Positions 44,764 through 53,683 are shown, counted from the first letter of the stretch. The stretch: 64,000 bases of DNA from Arthrobacter crystallopoietes (GCF_002849715.1 NZ_CP018863.1:1240001-1304000), one strand, 5' to 3'. Notes: generated from the sequence alone by a model not told the origin. Made by a program: numbers and translations.

Positions 44764-45870
44764 ATGGTAGGAAGTATCCCACCCCACGCTTACACGAAAG
44801 AGCTTCTCAGTAGAGGTGGAACGGCATCCCTTCTGCACGAAGTCAAAAAAATTGATCGTGCATGCTTAAAATCTGGAGTAGTTCCGCTATACACGTTGAC
44901 TCATCTATGTGTAATCGCCCGAGTCTCTCACGAGGTGGCACGTGACGTTATTTTTAACCACCGGGTTCACTACAAATCCAGAAGATTAGCTAAGAGACCA
45001 GGGCATGGATACAGGACGATTTATGAGCCCTCGGCTCCACTAAAGTCCCTCCAGCGCGCAATACTGCAAAACTGCTTGCCGAAGGCCTCTCTCACAGACC
45101 TATCGTTTGCCTTCGAGACCGGGCGGTCCACGTCAGGGGCTGCCCGTCGTCATATCGGCGCCAGGTCCATGATCCATGTTGATATTCAAGATTTTTTCGA
45201 CTCCATACGCTCGCGGCGCGTTTACTCAGTTTTTGCACAGCTCGGCTACCCAGAGTTACTTGCCCTCGAGATGGCGGTCATCGCGTCTGTTGGGCATGAG
45301 GTTGCTCTAAGGGGCGAGAATGACAAGGGATTCACATATGAATTCCTCGAGGAGGGTCGCCTGCCTCAAGGCGCATCCACAAGCGGTAAGCTTTCCAACC
45401 TTGTTTGCCTTCGTTTGGATGACCTACTACTGCAGATCAGTGACAGGTGGGGAGGGGTAGTGACCCGGTATGCGGATGACATCAGCTTTTCGACGCCGCG
45501 TCCACTATCTCGGAAGGAATGCGCGTCAATTTACTTCGAGATCCAAGACGCTGTGCATCGTTCCGGATTCCAGTTGAATCCACGTAAGACCCGCATCCTG
45601 CCCAGAGGCAATGAATTTCGAATGCTAGGCCTGTGCGTTGGACAGAAACATGTTTGGCTTAACAAGAATTATAAGAGCGCTATTCGCGCACACCTTTACG
45701 GGGTAGAGGAATTCGGCATTTCGGCACACGCGATATCGCGTGGATTTGATTCAGACTATGAGTTTATGAACTTCATATGGGGCCATTACGCCTATTGTGT
45801 TGACGTAGACGTAACTTTCGCAAGGGAGCTACGTTCACGATTAGAGATAGCAGGCGTTTCCCGTATCTGA
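44764..45870 (+). CDS. Retron-type reverse transcriptase
   Basis: 368 residues. The catalytic YADD is at residues 236-239, LPQGASTSGKLSN at 200-212, YRTIYEPSAPLKSLQRAIL in finger region 1-2, and the retron-like segment NPRKTRILPRG...MLGLCVG follows YADD. It copies part of its RNA into branched DNA in known retrons. GAGGG lies 6 bases before the ATG. It ends 2 bp from the stop of dnaB on the other strand. The length and lack of a maturase domain exclude a group II intron. Confidence 0.92.
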   Translation: MVGSIPPHAYTKELLSRGGTASLLHEVKKIDRACLKSGVVPLYTLTHLCVIARVSHEVARDVIFNHRVHYKSRRLAKRPGHGYRTIYEPSAPLKSLQRAILQNCLPKASLTDLSFAFETGRSTSGAARRHIGARSMIHVDIQDFFDSIRSRRVYSVFAQLGYPELLALEMAVIASVGHEVALRGENDKGFTYEFLEEGRLPQGASTSGKLSNLVCLRLDDLLLQISDRWGGVVTRYADDISFSTPRPLSRKECASIYFEIQDAVHRSGFQLNPRKTRILPRGNEFRMLGLCVGQKHVWLNKNYKSAIRAHLYGVEEFGISAHAISRGFDSDYEFMNFIWGHYAYCVDVDVTFARELRSRLEIAGVSRI

Positions 45871-45872
45871 GG

Positions 45873-48260
45873 TTAACCGTGCTCGACGGCCATGTTCGAG
45901 AAGCGTGAATAGTGGCCTTGGAAGCCGACCACGATGGTCTTCGTCGGGCCGTTACGGTGCTTGGCTACAATCACGTCTGCTTCACCCGCACGAGGTGACT
46001 CTTTGTCATAGATATCCTCGCGGTGCAGGAGGATGACCATATCCGCATCCTGCTCGATCGAGTTATGGACAGCGATGCCGTTCGCCACGAAGTTATGGTT
46101 GCCCAGGACCGTAGCGTCAAAGACTTCTTCTTCGCCGTCGGGAATGATGCTCACGATCGAGTCCCAGAACAGATCGTTGACGGCTTCAACATCCAGATCA
46201 GCCTTTTCAAGGACCGCTGTCATCCGGCCGAGAGCCGGTTCCGAAGGGTCCTCCATAATGTTCCGAACCTCTGACCAAACTGTGTCAGGCACGGGTTTCG
46301 GCGCGGGCATGGCAGAGGCATCCCTCACCAGTTCAAGGAGGCGCTCGGCTGCCGGAGTCACATCGCCGTATACGTTGATTTCCTGCAGGAATCTGCGCTG
46401 GTCATCCGTACCTGAGATCGCCAACCGGAAGCCCTCGGACACCATAGCGATTTCGGCGCTGATGCCAAACCGCAAGAGCAGCGTGGCGAGGCCGTCCAGA
46501 ACCGCGCGGGATCCAGAGGCAAAACTGATGTCCCCGCGAGTACCTGACATCGTTACGCCGACCGTGCCGCCGGCAGTCCAGAGCTGGCCAAAGAACAAAG
46601 CGATCTGCTTCTTCGGCAGGGCAAACACTGCACTGGGGACAAAGGCCATCGCGTCGCTAACGTGACCGTCTTCGACGTCGTAAATCTCAGGGGAAGTACG
46701 CGTCGCGTTGGCTCCCAGCACCTTGGCGGCCGCCACTACTTGCTCATCGCTCCAGACAACGCGCTCGGATGGGCCGTTTACGTGTCGCGGAACTCCAAGC
46801 CGGTCCCCGACTGTCAGCTCCCCAAGTGGTTTCCAGCCCTCATAAGTGAAGAAGGGATGGTTTTCCGTGGCCCGGACAGTCTTTCCTGAAGAGAGAGTCA
46901 GCCGGTAGACCGGTTTCACTCCGGTGGAGAAAACATGCGTCAGGTGGCGCTCGACATAGCGGAGGCTTTCGTCGAGCGACCAAACGGGCACATCCTTGGC
47001 ACCGGAAGCGAACAATTCGCCCATGGTTGTCTCAGCACCGGTATCCGAACGCAACACGCGGGTATCGGCGGTCAGGCAACCCGATTCACGAAGGTCGGAA
47101 ACCATCGGCTTCTTATCCGTACGCTGCTCGGAACCACGGTTCAGCTGCGACAGCGCAATCACGGGAACCTCGAGCTCCTTAGCCAGCAGTTTGAGCGCAC
47201 GGGAGAACTCGGAAACTTCCTGCTGACGCGATTCCACGCGCTTACCGGACGACATCAGCTGGAGGTAGTCCAGGACCACCAGCTTGAGATCATGGCGCTG
47301 CTTCAGACGGCGGCACTTGGCGCGGATTTCCATCAGCGACATGTTGGGGCTGTCGTCAATGAAGAGCGGAGCATCATTCATCCGGCCCATGGTGGTGGCG
47401 ATCTTGCCCCACTGCTCGTCCTTGATGGTTCCCTTGCGCAGGTCCTGCAGCCCGATGGTTGCTTCTGCCGAGAGCAAGCGCATGGCGATCTCGTTCCGGC
47501 CCATTTCCAGGGAGAAGAAGACCGTCGTCATGTTGTTCTTAATCGCTGCAGACCGGGCAAAATCCAAAGCGAACGTCGATTTACCCACAGCCGGCCTTGC
47601 CGCAATAACGATCATCTGTCCGCCGTGCAGGCCCTGGGTCAGTTCGTCGAGTTCGTAGAAGCCGGTGGGAACACCCGTCATGCCTTCGCCGCGGTGGCCG
47701 GCAGATTCGATCTCGTCGACCGTACCTTCAATAATGTCCTTCAGGGCGACATAGTCTTCGGCGGTCCGGCGCTCGGCCACGGTGTAAATCTCCGCCTGCG
47801 CCTGGTTAACGATGTCGTCGACTTCGCCGTCCTGCGAGTATCCGAGCTGGACGATCTTGGTTCCGGCATCCACCAGCCGGCGGAGCACAGCGCGTTCACG
47901 CACGATCTCCGCGTAGAAGCCGGCGTTGGCAGCCGTGGGGACGGACTGGATGAGGGTGTGCAGGTATGCGGGTCCGCCGATGCGCGAGATTTCGCCGCGC
48001 TTGGTCAGCAGGTCGGAGACGGTGACGGCGTCGGCAGGTTCGCCGCGGCCGTAGAGGTCGATGATGGCCTCATAGATCGCTTCATGCGATGGACGGTAGA
48101 AGTCGACGCCGCGCAGCACCTCGACGCAGTCTGCGATGGCGTCCTTGGACAGCATCATGCCGCCGAGTACCGACTGTTCGGCTACGAGATCCTGAGGCGG
48201 GGTACGTGCGAAGTCCGGTTCCCGGCCAGCCTGGGCGGAGTCGGCATGTACTAAAGTCAC
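45873..48260 (-). CDS. dnaB: Replicative DNA helicase with intein
   Basis: 795 residues, of which 456 are DnaB. The N-terminal domain (from DFARTPPQDLVAEQSVLGGMML) is followed by the RecA-like domain with Walker A ARPAVGKST (residues 221-229) and Walker B LKLVVLDYLQLM. The last domain is split by an intein between DLRESG and SIEQDAD, a known DnaB insertion site. DnaB is the hexameric replication-fork helicase, so splicing is required for growth. It starts with GTG. The usual rplI neighbour is about 5 kb away. Confidence 0.97.
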   Translation of the reverse strand: MTLVHADSAQAGREPDFARTPPQDLVAEQSVLGGMMLSKDAIADCVEVLRGVDFYRPSHEAIYEAIIDLYGRGEPADAVTVSDLLTKRGEISRIGGPAYLHTLIQSVPTAANAGFYAEIVRERAVLRRLVDAGTKIVQLGYSQDGEVDDIVNQAQAEIYTVAERRTAEDYVALKDIIEGTVDEIESAGHRGEGMTGVPTGFYELDELTQGLHGGQMIVIAARPAVGKSTFALDFARSAAIKNNMTTVFFSLEMGRNEIAMRLLSAEATIGLQDLRKGTIKDEQWGKIATTMGRMNDAPLFIDDSPNMSLMEIRAKCRRLKQRHDLKLVVLDYLQLMSSGKRVESRQQEVSEFSRALKLLAKELEVPVIALSQLNRGSEQRTDKKPMVSDLRESGCLTADTRVLRSDTGAETTMGELFASGAKDVPVWSLDESLRYVERHLTHVFSTGVKPVYRLTLSSGKTVRATENHPFFTYEGWKPLGELTVGDRLGVPRHVNGPSERVVWSDEQVVAAAKVLGANATRTSPEIYDVEDGHVSDAMAFVPSAVFALPKKQIALFFGQLWTAGGTVGVTMSGTRGDISFASGSRAVLDGLATLLLRFGISAEIAMVSEGFRLAISGTDDQRRFLQEINVYGDVTPAAERLLELVRDASAMPAPKPVPDTVWSEVRNIMEDPSEPALGRMTAVLEKADLDVEAVNDLFWDSIVSIIPDGEEEVFDATVLGNHNFVANGIAVHNSIEQDADMVILLHREDIYDKESPRAGEADVIVAKHRNGPTKTIVVGFQGHYSRFSNMAVEHG
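46062..47078 (-). other. Intein in DnaB with degenerate homing endonuclease
   Basis: 339 residues (DnaB residues 395-733). Splicing residues are intact: Cys395 first, TENH (Thr465, His468) in block B, and VHN with Asn733, then Ser734 in the extein. A central region resembles a LAGLIDADG endonuclease (LPKKQIALFFGQLWTAGGTV and LLLRFGISAEI), but where related inteins carry Asp in the LWATDG-like motif there is Gly564. The endonuclease is probably inactive. Confidence 0.88.
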
Positions 48261-48860
48261 CGCTGCCTGCTTTCTCTACTAAAACGACAAACCGGGCAAT
48301 CGCATCCCGCCTCGCCCGTTGAAACGGGTATATCAGCCGCCTCCGACGCTTTCCGCTGCTCCCGGTTGAGGGCACGAAAAACTAGAGACCGGATCGCGGT
48401 CTGTTGAGGGATACTCCGCAACGTTAGCCCTCTATCCACACAGAACCAAGCGAGTTATCCACCGGTCCTGTGGATTAATTGTGGATTAGGCGGCGTGTCT
48501 TGTGCACAGCCTGTGTGCACAACTGTGGATAACAAAGTTAACTCAGCAGTAACAAGGCTCTGACCTGCGGAAACTTTTATTCATGACTGTGGATTAAAGA
48601 ATTTTCTGTGGAACACTCATCCACATCCCTCGTGTTGACAGATGCCTCACATAGCCCTACACGCTACTTATCCACGCCGTTATCCACAGCCTTTTCCACC
48701 CGCGCGCCCCAACGCTAGGCCTATCCTGTGCCACTGACGTGCGTCGTTACCCGTTCGGCTCGAAAACAAAGAATCTCGCCCTTCAGGTACCACTTTTAGT
48801 TCGGCGCAGTCTCGGGCGGAGGGCTGCTGCCCATCTGGTTGTGCCCGTAGGATTGATCAC
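48261..48860. other. Non-coding region upstream of dnaB with DnaA-box cluster
   Basis: About 600 bp with no convincing gene. The central part holds the DnaA-box cluster (separate entry), with AT-rich patches near 48570-48610 resembling an unwinding element. The dnaB promoter must lie near 48270-48420. Confidence 0.7.
48432..48688. promoter_or_regulatory. Cluster of DnaA-box-like motifs
   Basis: Matches to TTATCCACA on either strand: perfect at 48524-48532 (minus) and 48680-48688 (plus). One mismatch at 48432, 48455, 48469 (minus), 48480 (minus), 48588 (minus), 48617 and 48668. TTGTGCACA sites at 48500 and 48514 (minus). About eleven sites in 257 bp is comparable in density to actinobacterial origins. 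Confidence 0.8.
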
Positions 48861-48861
48861 A
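48848..48861 (+). promoter_or_regulatory. -10 element of a leaderless transcript
   Basis: TAGGAT at 48848-48853 lies 7 bases before the ATG at 48861. Confidence 0.4.
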
Positions 48862-49604
48862 TGGAGCTTTTCCTGATCCCCTTGCTAATTCTGGTTGTCG
48901 TCGTTGCGCTCGGCCTGCTCCTGTTGAAAACGGCCAAACGCAGATCCACACCCACCGACGACGGCGGCGGAACCGGCCGCCGGCAGGGGCTGACTGCGGC
49001 GCCTGCTACCTCCAAGGAGCATTCCGAGCTGGCCAGCAGCCGGCTGAACCAGCAGCAGCACACGGCCGTCTACTCCGCTATCGCGAGGGGCGATGCGCTG
49101 CGGGCGATCAAGGATTACCGGGCTGCGACCGGAGCCGGCCTGCGCGAAGCTGCTTCCGCCGTCGCAAATATGTCCGCTCACCCCCAGCCGTACACTCCCC
49201 CGCAGGCGCCCCAGCCGGAGGATGGCCCCGGGACCGCGCGGCCGGACTCCGACGGCACCACGGAGAGGAGCGCCGCTTTGAAGCCCGATTCCACTCCTGA
49301 GCCGCTCGCCACTCCGGAATCAAGCACCACTGCCGATGCCTCGGCCGCCCGCGCAAGCGTCACTCCGGCCACGGGCTACCGTTACCGGGCGATCGTCTCC
49401 AAAGGCGATGAGATCAGGGAGATCGCGAGTACCCGGCTCAATGACGAGGTCTTTGCCAGGATCAGGGCGGCGGCGCTCGACGGCGACAAGGAAGCCGCGG
49501 TGCAGTTGCTGATGGAACACTCGGACGCGTCCCAGCAGGAAGCAGCCGGCTTTGTGGAGCTCATCCACGACGAACCACCGGCGGGCGCCCCGGAAGGCCC
49601 CTGA
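48861..49604 (+). CDS. Membrane-anchored protein with L7/L12-like domains
   Basis: 247 residues. One N-terminal membrane helix (LFLIPLLILVVVVALGLLLL), then a helical unit ARGDALRAIKDYRAATGAGLREAASAV that resembles the C-terminal domain of ribosomal protein L7/L12. A long Pro/Ser/Thr-rich linker leads to a second similar unit (ALDGDKEAAVQLLMEHSDASQQEA). Such L12-like domains occur in other actinobacterial membrane proteins of unknown function. The start appears leaderless. Confidence 0.72.
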   Translation: MELFLIPLLILVVVVALGLLLLKTAKRRSTPTDDGGGTGRRQGLTAAPATSKEHSELASSRLNQQQHTAVYSAIARGDALRAIKDYRAATGAGLREAASAVANMSAHPQPYTPPQAPQPEDGPGTARPDSDGTTERSAALKPDSTPEPLATPESSTTADASAARASVTPATGYRYRAIVSKGDEIREIASTRLNDEVFARIRAAALDGDKEAAVQLLMEHSDASQQEAAGFVELIHDEPPAGAPEGP

Positions 49605-49643
49605 ACCTTCCCGCGGCAGCCATCCATCTGCCAGACTGCCTCC

Positions 49644-50081
49644 ATGACTGAAAACAAGACTGCACCCACCGCTGAGTCCGCCCAGGCCTTTGTGGACGCT
49701 GTGGAGCATCCCGTCCGGCGCGCGGACGGACAGGTGCTGCTGGACCTCTTCGAGCAACTGACGGGCCAGCCGCCGGTCATGTGGGGGCCGTCCATCATCG
49801 GCTTCGGCAGTTACCACTACAAATACGCCAGCGGGCGCGAAGGCGATGCTGCCGCCGTCGGTTTCTCGCCGCGCAAGGGCAACCTCGCGCTCTACGGCCT
49901 GACCTACGCGCCCGGGTCAGCGCCGCTGCTGGAGAGGCTGGGCAAGCACAAGACGGGGGCGGCCTGCCTCTATATCAACAAGCTGGCGGACGTGGATGTC
50001 GCTGTCCTCAGGGAGCTCATCGCCCTCGGCTACAAACACATGACGACGGCGGTCCACGAGTCGCTGCAGAGCCAGTCCTAG
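49644..50081 (+). CDS. DUF1801 protein
   Basis: 145 residues with the DUF1801 pattern (DLFEQLTGQPPVMWGPSIIGFG, YHYKYASGREGDAAAVGFS, GKHKTGAACLYINKLADVD). The family is a small alpha/beta fold without an assigned reaction. It follows the L12-like gene by 39 bp. Confidence 0.85.
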   Translation: MTENKTAPTAESAQAFVDAVEHPVRRADGQVLLDLFEQLTGQPPVMWGPSIIGFGSYHYKYASGREGDAAAVGFSPRKGNLALYGLTYAPGSAPLLERLGKHKTGAACLYINKLADVDVAVLRELIALGYKHMTTAVHESLQSQS

Positions 50082-50162
50082 CCGGATTGCAGGCCGCAGC
50101 CAGAGGCTAATGGGCGGTGCCAGGGCTAGCGGCGGCGCGGAGGGCTTGGCGACGGCGCAGGG

Positions 50163-50471
50163 CTAACCGGCGAGCAGCCAGATCCACAGCCACACCGGCG
50201 GCACTGCGCAGATAATCCCAAGGATCAGGCCGATCGTGGCCAGCCGGCGGGCATGGGTACGCCGGGCGAGTGCGGAAACCGCCAGGGCCACGGCGCCCAG
50301 CGCGAACATGAGCACGGGCAATGCCACGAGCGGAGCCAGGATCAGCCCGGCACCGCCGGTCGCCGCGGCGTAGATCAGGACCAAGACGAGCAGGAGCGCG
50401 GCGAGCCCCGACGAGACGAGCGCCCAGAGCGCGGTGCGGGAACGGTTCCGGGAAGTTTGCGCAGTAGCCAC
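50163..50471 (-). CDS. Small membrane protein
   Basis: 102 residues with three hydrophobic segments, a short basic N-terminus, and a basic loop SALARRTHARRLATIGL. It starts with GTG. It resembles DUF4190-type small membrane proteins in layout, but I cannot assign a family with confidence. Confidence 0.6.
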   Translation of the reverse strand: MATAQTSRNRSRTALWALVSSGLAALLLVLVLIYAAATGGAGLILAPLVALPVLMFALGAVALAVSALARRTHARRLATIGLILGIICAVPPVWLWIWLLAG

Positions 50472-50534
50472 CCGTCTATTGTCCGGTGCCGGACCGCGGC
50501 AGGGCCAATCCGGCCCGGCGCCGCCAGTCTTGCC

Positions 50535-51374
50535 CTACAGCTCCACCGTGCCGCGGATGACGATCTGCACGTCGCCACCGACCCACACGTCGCCGTCTTC
50601 GGCCCGGACGTACAGCCGCGCATCCCGGCCCAGTCTGGATCCCTGGCGGACGGTATAGCTCGCCGGGGCGGCGCCCTCGCCGATCAGCCACTGCCCCAAG
50701 GCGGCATTCAGGCTCCCTGTCGCCGGGTCTTCGGCAGGAACCGCCTCGAAGCCCATCAGCCCGCGGACCTCGAAACCGAGCTCGCTGCCTTCCGGATAGG
50801 CCCCAATAAGTCCGACGCCGAAGGGCGAGAGGGCGGCGTAGTCCGGTTCCACCTCGAGTACTGTCCGGGCATCGGTGAGCTGGAGTGCCTGCCAGCGGGG
50901 GCCGTTGTCCGCCCACTGGTGGCGGACGACGGCGGAGCGCTCCAGCCCCAGCGCGGCACAGATCCGCTCAACATTTTCCTCCGGCAGTTCACCCGTACGT
51001 ACCCGTGGCGGGGCGGCGAAGGCCAGCCGGCCGCCGTCGTTCTTCAGGTTGACCAGCCCGGCTTCGCATTCCTGCACCAGGCCAGTGTCGCTCTGCGGAC
51101 TGCCGCCGTCCTGCAGCCAGACGGCGGCGCTGCCCAGGGTCGGATGCCCGGCGAAGGGCAGCTCTTCGCTCGGCGTGAAGATCCGGACCCGGTAGTCGGC
51201 CCCGGGCTGCGTCGGCGGCAGTAGGAAGGTGGTCTCGGAGAGGTTGGTCCAGTTGGCGAAGCGCTGCATTTGCTCCGTGGAGAGGTCCTCCGCGCCGCCG
51301 ACCACCGCCAGCGGATTGCCGGTTCCGGGACCGGTGGTGAAGACATCAACCTGGGAAAACGCGTGGGTACTCAC
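50535..51374 (-). CDS. PhzF family isomerase
   Basis: 279 residues. The PhzF signature is clear (DVFTTGPGTGNPLAVV, NLSETTFLLPP with the catalytic Glu, FAGHPTLGSA). PhzF isomerises a phenazine precursor, but no other phenazine gene is nearby, so its substrate here is unknown. The second half repeats the fold (GFEAVPAEDPATGSLNAALGQWL). It starts with GTG. Confidence 0.92.
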   Translation of the reverse strand: MSTHAFSQVDVFTTGPGTGNPLAVVGGAEDLSTEQMQRFANWTNLSETTFLLPPTQPGADYRVRIFTPSEELPFAGHPTLGSAAVWLQDGGSPQSDTGLVQECEAGLVNLKNDGGRLAFAAPPRVRTGELPEENVERICAALGLERSAVVRHQWADNGPRWQALQLTDARTVLEVEPDYAALSPFGVGLIGAYPEGSELGFEVRGLMGFEAVPAEDPATGSLNAALGQWLIGEGAAPASYTVRQGSRLGRDARLYVRAEDGDVWVGGDVQIVIRGTVEL

Positions 51375-51407
51375 GTCGGTAGCCTACTCGGTACGGCGTC
51401 CGGCAGC

Positions 51408-53048
51408 TCAGCGTTCCGGGTGGAGGGTCTTGCTCCACAGGACGGCGCCGCGGGCGTTGCGCAGGCTCACCGTGAAGACGTCGTCGCCGTCGAGCTCCAC
51501 GTGGCCGAAGAACTGGGCCTCTCCGGTGCGCGGTGACTGGTTGGTGTAGCCGGCCTGCGAAAACACGACCTCGGGGCCGAAGGTCAGGTCCATCTCGTTG
51601 GGCCCGAAGCCGCCGGCGTTGATGGGTCCCGCGACGAACTCCCAGAACGGGTCGAAGTCCTTGAACGCGGCCCGTTCCGGCGCGTAGTGGTGAGCCGCGC
51701 AGTAGTGCACATCCGCGGTCACCCAGACGACGTTCTTGATGCGGTTGTCCTTGAAGGCCTTGAGCAGCCTGGCCAGTTCCAGTTCGCGGCCCAGCGGGGC
51801 GCCGTCGTTGTTGTTGGCAATGCTCTCCTGTGCCTTGCCGTCCGGAACGATGATGCCCAGCGGCAGGTCGGCAGAGATGACTTTCCACGTGGCCTTGGAC
51901 TTTTTCACTTCGTGGATCAGCCACTGCAGCTGCTCTTCGCCGAGGATGCTGGTGGCCTTTTGCTCCAGTCCCGCCGTGTTTTCGCCCTTGTAGGTGCGCA
52001 TGTCCAGCGCGAAAATGTCCAGCTGCGGCCCGCGCTCGATCTTCCGGTAGATCCGGGCCGGCTCGAAGCCCGTAGTGCCCTTGCGCGTGGCGCGGCTGTC
52101 GGTGATCGGCATGTACTCCTGCCAGGCCTGGCGGCCGCGGGCGGCCAGCGTATCGATGTCGCGGACGGTGTAGCGCGGGTCGTCGATGACCTCGCCGTGC
52201 CACCAGTTGTTGTGCGTCTCGTGGTCATCCCACTGCGCGATCACCGGCACCTCCGCGTACATGGCTCGCAGGTTCGCGTCCATCATGTTGTAGCGGTGGC
52301 GCCCGCGGTATTCGTTCAGGGTTTCGGCGACCTTGGAGACCTCTTCGGTCACCAGGTTCTTCCAGATCCGGCCGTCCGGCTCCCTGACTTCCGCCGAGAT
52401 GGGTCCGTCGGCATAAATGGTATCGCCGCAGTGGATAAAGAAGTCGGGGCGGGTCTCGTGCATGGCCCGGTAGCCGAGCATGCCGCCGATCTCTTCGTTG
52501 ATGCCCCAGCCCTGGCCGGCCGTGTCACCCGTCCAGACGAAGCTTTGGCCACGCTGGTGGCGGGGGCCCCAGCCCTGCCCGCGGCCGGACGCACCCGGGG
52601 CGTCCGGCGTCGCAAAGGAACCGCGGACAACCTCACCGGGCACACCGCGTTCATCCTCGAACCGCAGCGACAATTGAAACCGGCTGCCGGAAGGCAGGTT
52701 GCGCGCGTCGAACTTCGCCGTGAAGTCCGATGCCTCGGTGGCCCAGCCGCTGCGCACCACGCGCTCGAAGGCACCCTTGCCGCGCAGAACACGGCCGTCG
52801 TCGTCGGTTGTCCGCAGGGTGGCGATCAGGCGGCCGGGGCCGGAGGCGCGGGACCAGAGAACGGCGGACCTGCTGGTGACATCGCCGGTGGCGATGCCGC
52901 TGGGCAGCGTCAGACGCTTGCGGACCAGCGGAGCGCCGCCGGCCGAAGGACGGGAAACGGCCGACGCCGGCGCGGCCCCTGCGGCGGCGACGGTTCCGGC
53001 TGCGGCGAAGGCACCAAGGACAAGGGAACGGCGGGAAATTTCGGGCAT
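51408..53048 (-). CDS. phoD: Alkaline phosphatase D family protein, Tat-exported
   Basis: 546 residues. A twin-arginine signal (SRRSLVLGAFA) is at the N-terminus; the start was set there since the upstream frame is not protein-like. A PhoD N-terminal domain precedes the metallophosphatase domain with HCGDTIYAD, WDDHETHNNWW and VTADVHYCAAHHY. PhoD is a phosphomono/diesterase secreted folded with Ca/Fe in its active site, used in phosphate acquisition. Confidence 0.92.
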   Translation of the reverse strand: MPEISRRSLVLGAFAAAGTVAAAGAAPASAVSRPSAGGAPLVRKRLTLPSGIATGDVTSRSAVLWSRASGPGRLIATLRTTDDDGRVLRGKGAFERVVRSGWATEASDFTAKFDARNLPSGSRFQLSLRFEDERGVPGEVVRGSFATPDAPGASGRGQGWGPRHQRGQSFVWTGDTAGQGWGINEEIGGMLGYRAMHETRPDFFIHCGDTIYADGPISAEVREPDGRIWKNLVTEEVSKVAETLNEYRGRHRYNMMDANLRAMYAEVPVIAQWDDHETHNNWWHGEVIDDPRYTVRDIDTLAARGRQAWQEYMPITDSRATRKGTTGFEPARIYRKIERGPQLDIFALDMRTYKGENTAGLEQKATSILGEEQLQWLIHEVKKSKATWKVISADLPLGIIVPDGKAQESIANNNDGAPLGRELELARLLKAFKDNRIKNVVWVTADVHYCAAHHYAPERAAFKDFDPFWEFVAGPINAGGFGPNEMDLTFGPEVVFSQAGYTNQSPRTGEAQFFGHVELDGDDVFTVSLRNARGAVLWSKTLHPER

Positions 53049-53150
53049 GGCCCCACTGTTGCCGAACGGCCTGACGCGCTGGTGGCCTGGGTGTGAACGT
53101 CCGGTAAGCGTCCGGCGACGGGAGCATGAGCCGGTGCGCCCCGACATGGC

Positions 53151-53184
53151 AAAGGACCCCCACCCGTGAGGGCAGAGGTCCTTT
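53151..53184 (-). terminator. Terminator of the rpsF-ssb-rpsR-rplI operon
   Basis: AAAGGACC (53151-53158) pairs with GGTCCTTT (53177-53184), with an inner CCC/GGG stem. It lies downstream of rplI, which is read from the minus strand. Confidence 0.75.
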
Positions 53185-53233
53185 GCGCAAAATGTCGGTA
53201 TCACCGCAAGCGGATCAACCAAGCATCGGGCTA

Positions 53234-53683
53234 TTAGCCTGCAACGACCTGGAGGTCGATGACAGCGGCTACGTCCTCGTGCAGACGAACGTTGGCCTGG
53301 TACTTGCCAACCGACTTGATGTGCTCAGGCAGTTCAACCTTGCGCTTGTCGATGGCGCCCAGACCTGCAGCTTCAACGGCTGCTGCAACGTCGGCGGGCT
53401 TGACGGTACCGAACAGGCGTCCGGACTCGCCGGCCTTGACGGTCAGCTTGACCGGCTTGGCGGACAGGGACTGGGCCTGAGCCTGAGCATCTTCCAGGGA
53501 AGCGTGCTCGCGGGCTGCACGGGCAGCCTTGATGGACTCAACCTGCTTCTCGCCGCCCTTGGACCAGGCCAGAGCGAAGCCGCGGGGCAGAAGGTAGTTA
53601 CGGGCGTAACCGTTCTTTACCTCGACGACGTCACCTGCGGTACCGAGACCGGTTACTTCGTGGGTCAAAATGAGCTTTGCCAT
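53234..53683 (-). CDS. rplI: 50S ribosomal protein L9
   Basis: 149 residues, standard length, with the L9 N-terminal domain ([36 protein letters not shown]) joined by a long helix to the C-terminal domain ([21 protein letters not shown]). The start MAKLIL was chosen over an upstream in-frame codon. It is the last gene of the ribosomal operon, 25 bp after rpsR. Confidence 0.98.
   Translation of the reverse strand: MAKLILTHEVTGLGTAGDVVEVKNGYARNYLLPRGFALAWSKGGEKQVESIKAARAAREHASLEDAQAQAQSLSAKPVKLTVKAGESGRLFGTVKPADVAAAVEAAGLGAIDKRKVELPEHIKSVGKYQANVRLHEDVAAVIDLQVVAG

Larger units (their letters stand above)
42990..45872. other. Low-G+C island (putative defence island)
   Basis: Hand counts give 30 of 60 G+C at 43501-43560 and 25 of 60 at 44641-44700, against 47 of 60 just outside at 42301-42360. 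Codons such as ATA, AGA and TTA, rare in the flanks, are frequent. It carries two genes and no integrase. The right end stops 2 bp from the dnaB stop. It was probably acquired laterally. Confidence 0.75.

Noticed and set aside
44764..45870. Group II intron maturase
   Set aside because: The protein is short, has no maturase or endonuclease domain, and no intron ribozyme ends are visible.
43018..45880. GGTTAA at both ends of the island as attachment-site repeats
   Set aside because: Six bases is too short to be meaningful, and there is no integrase or tRNA gene.
48432..48688. Calling the DnaA-box cluster the chromosomal oriC
   Set aside because: dnaA, dnaN and rpmH are absent from the neighbourhood, so it is described only as origin-like.
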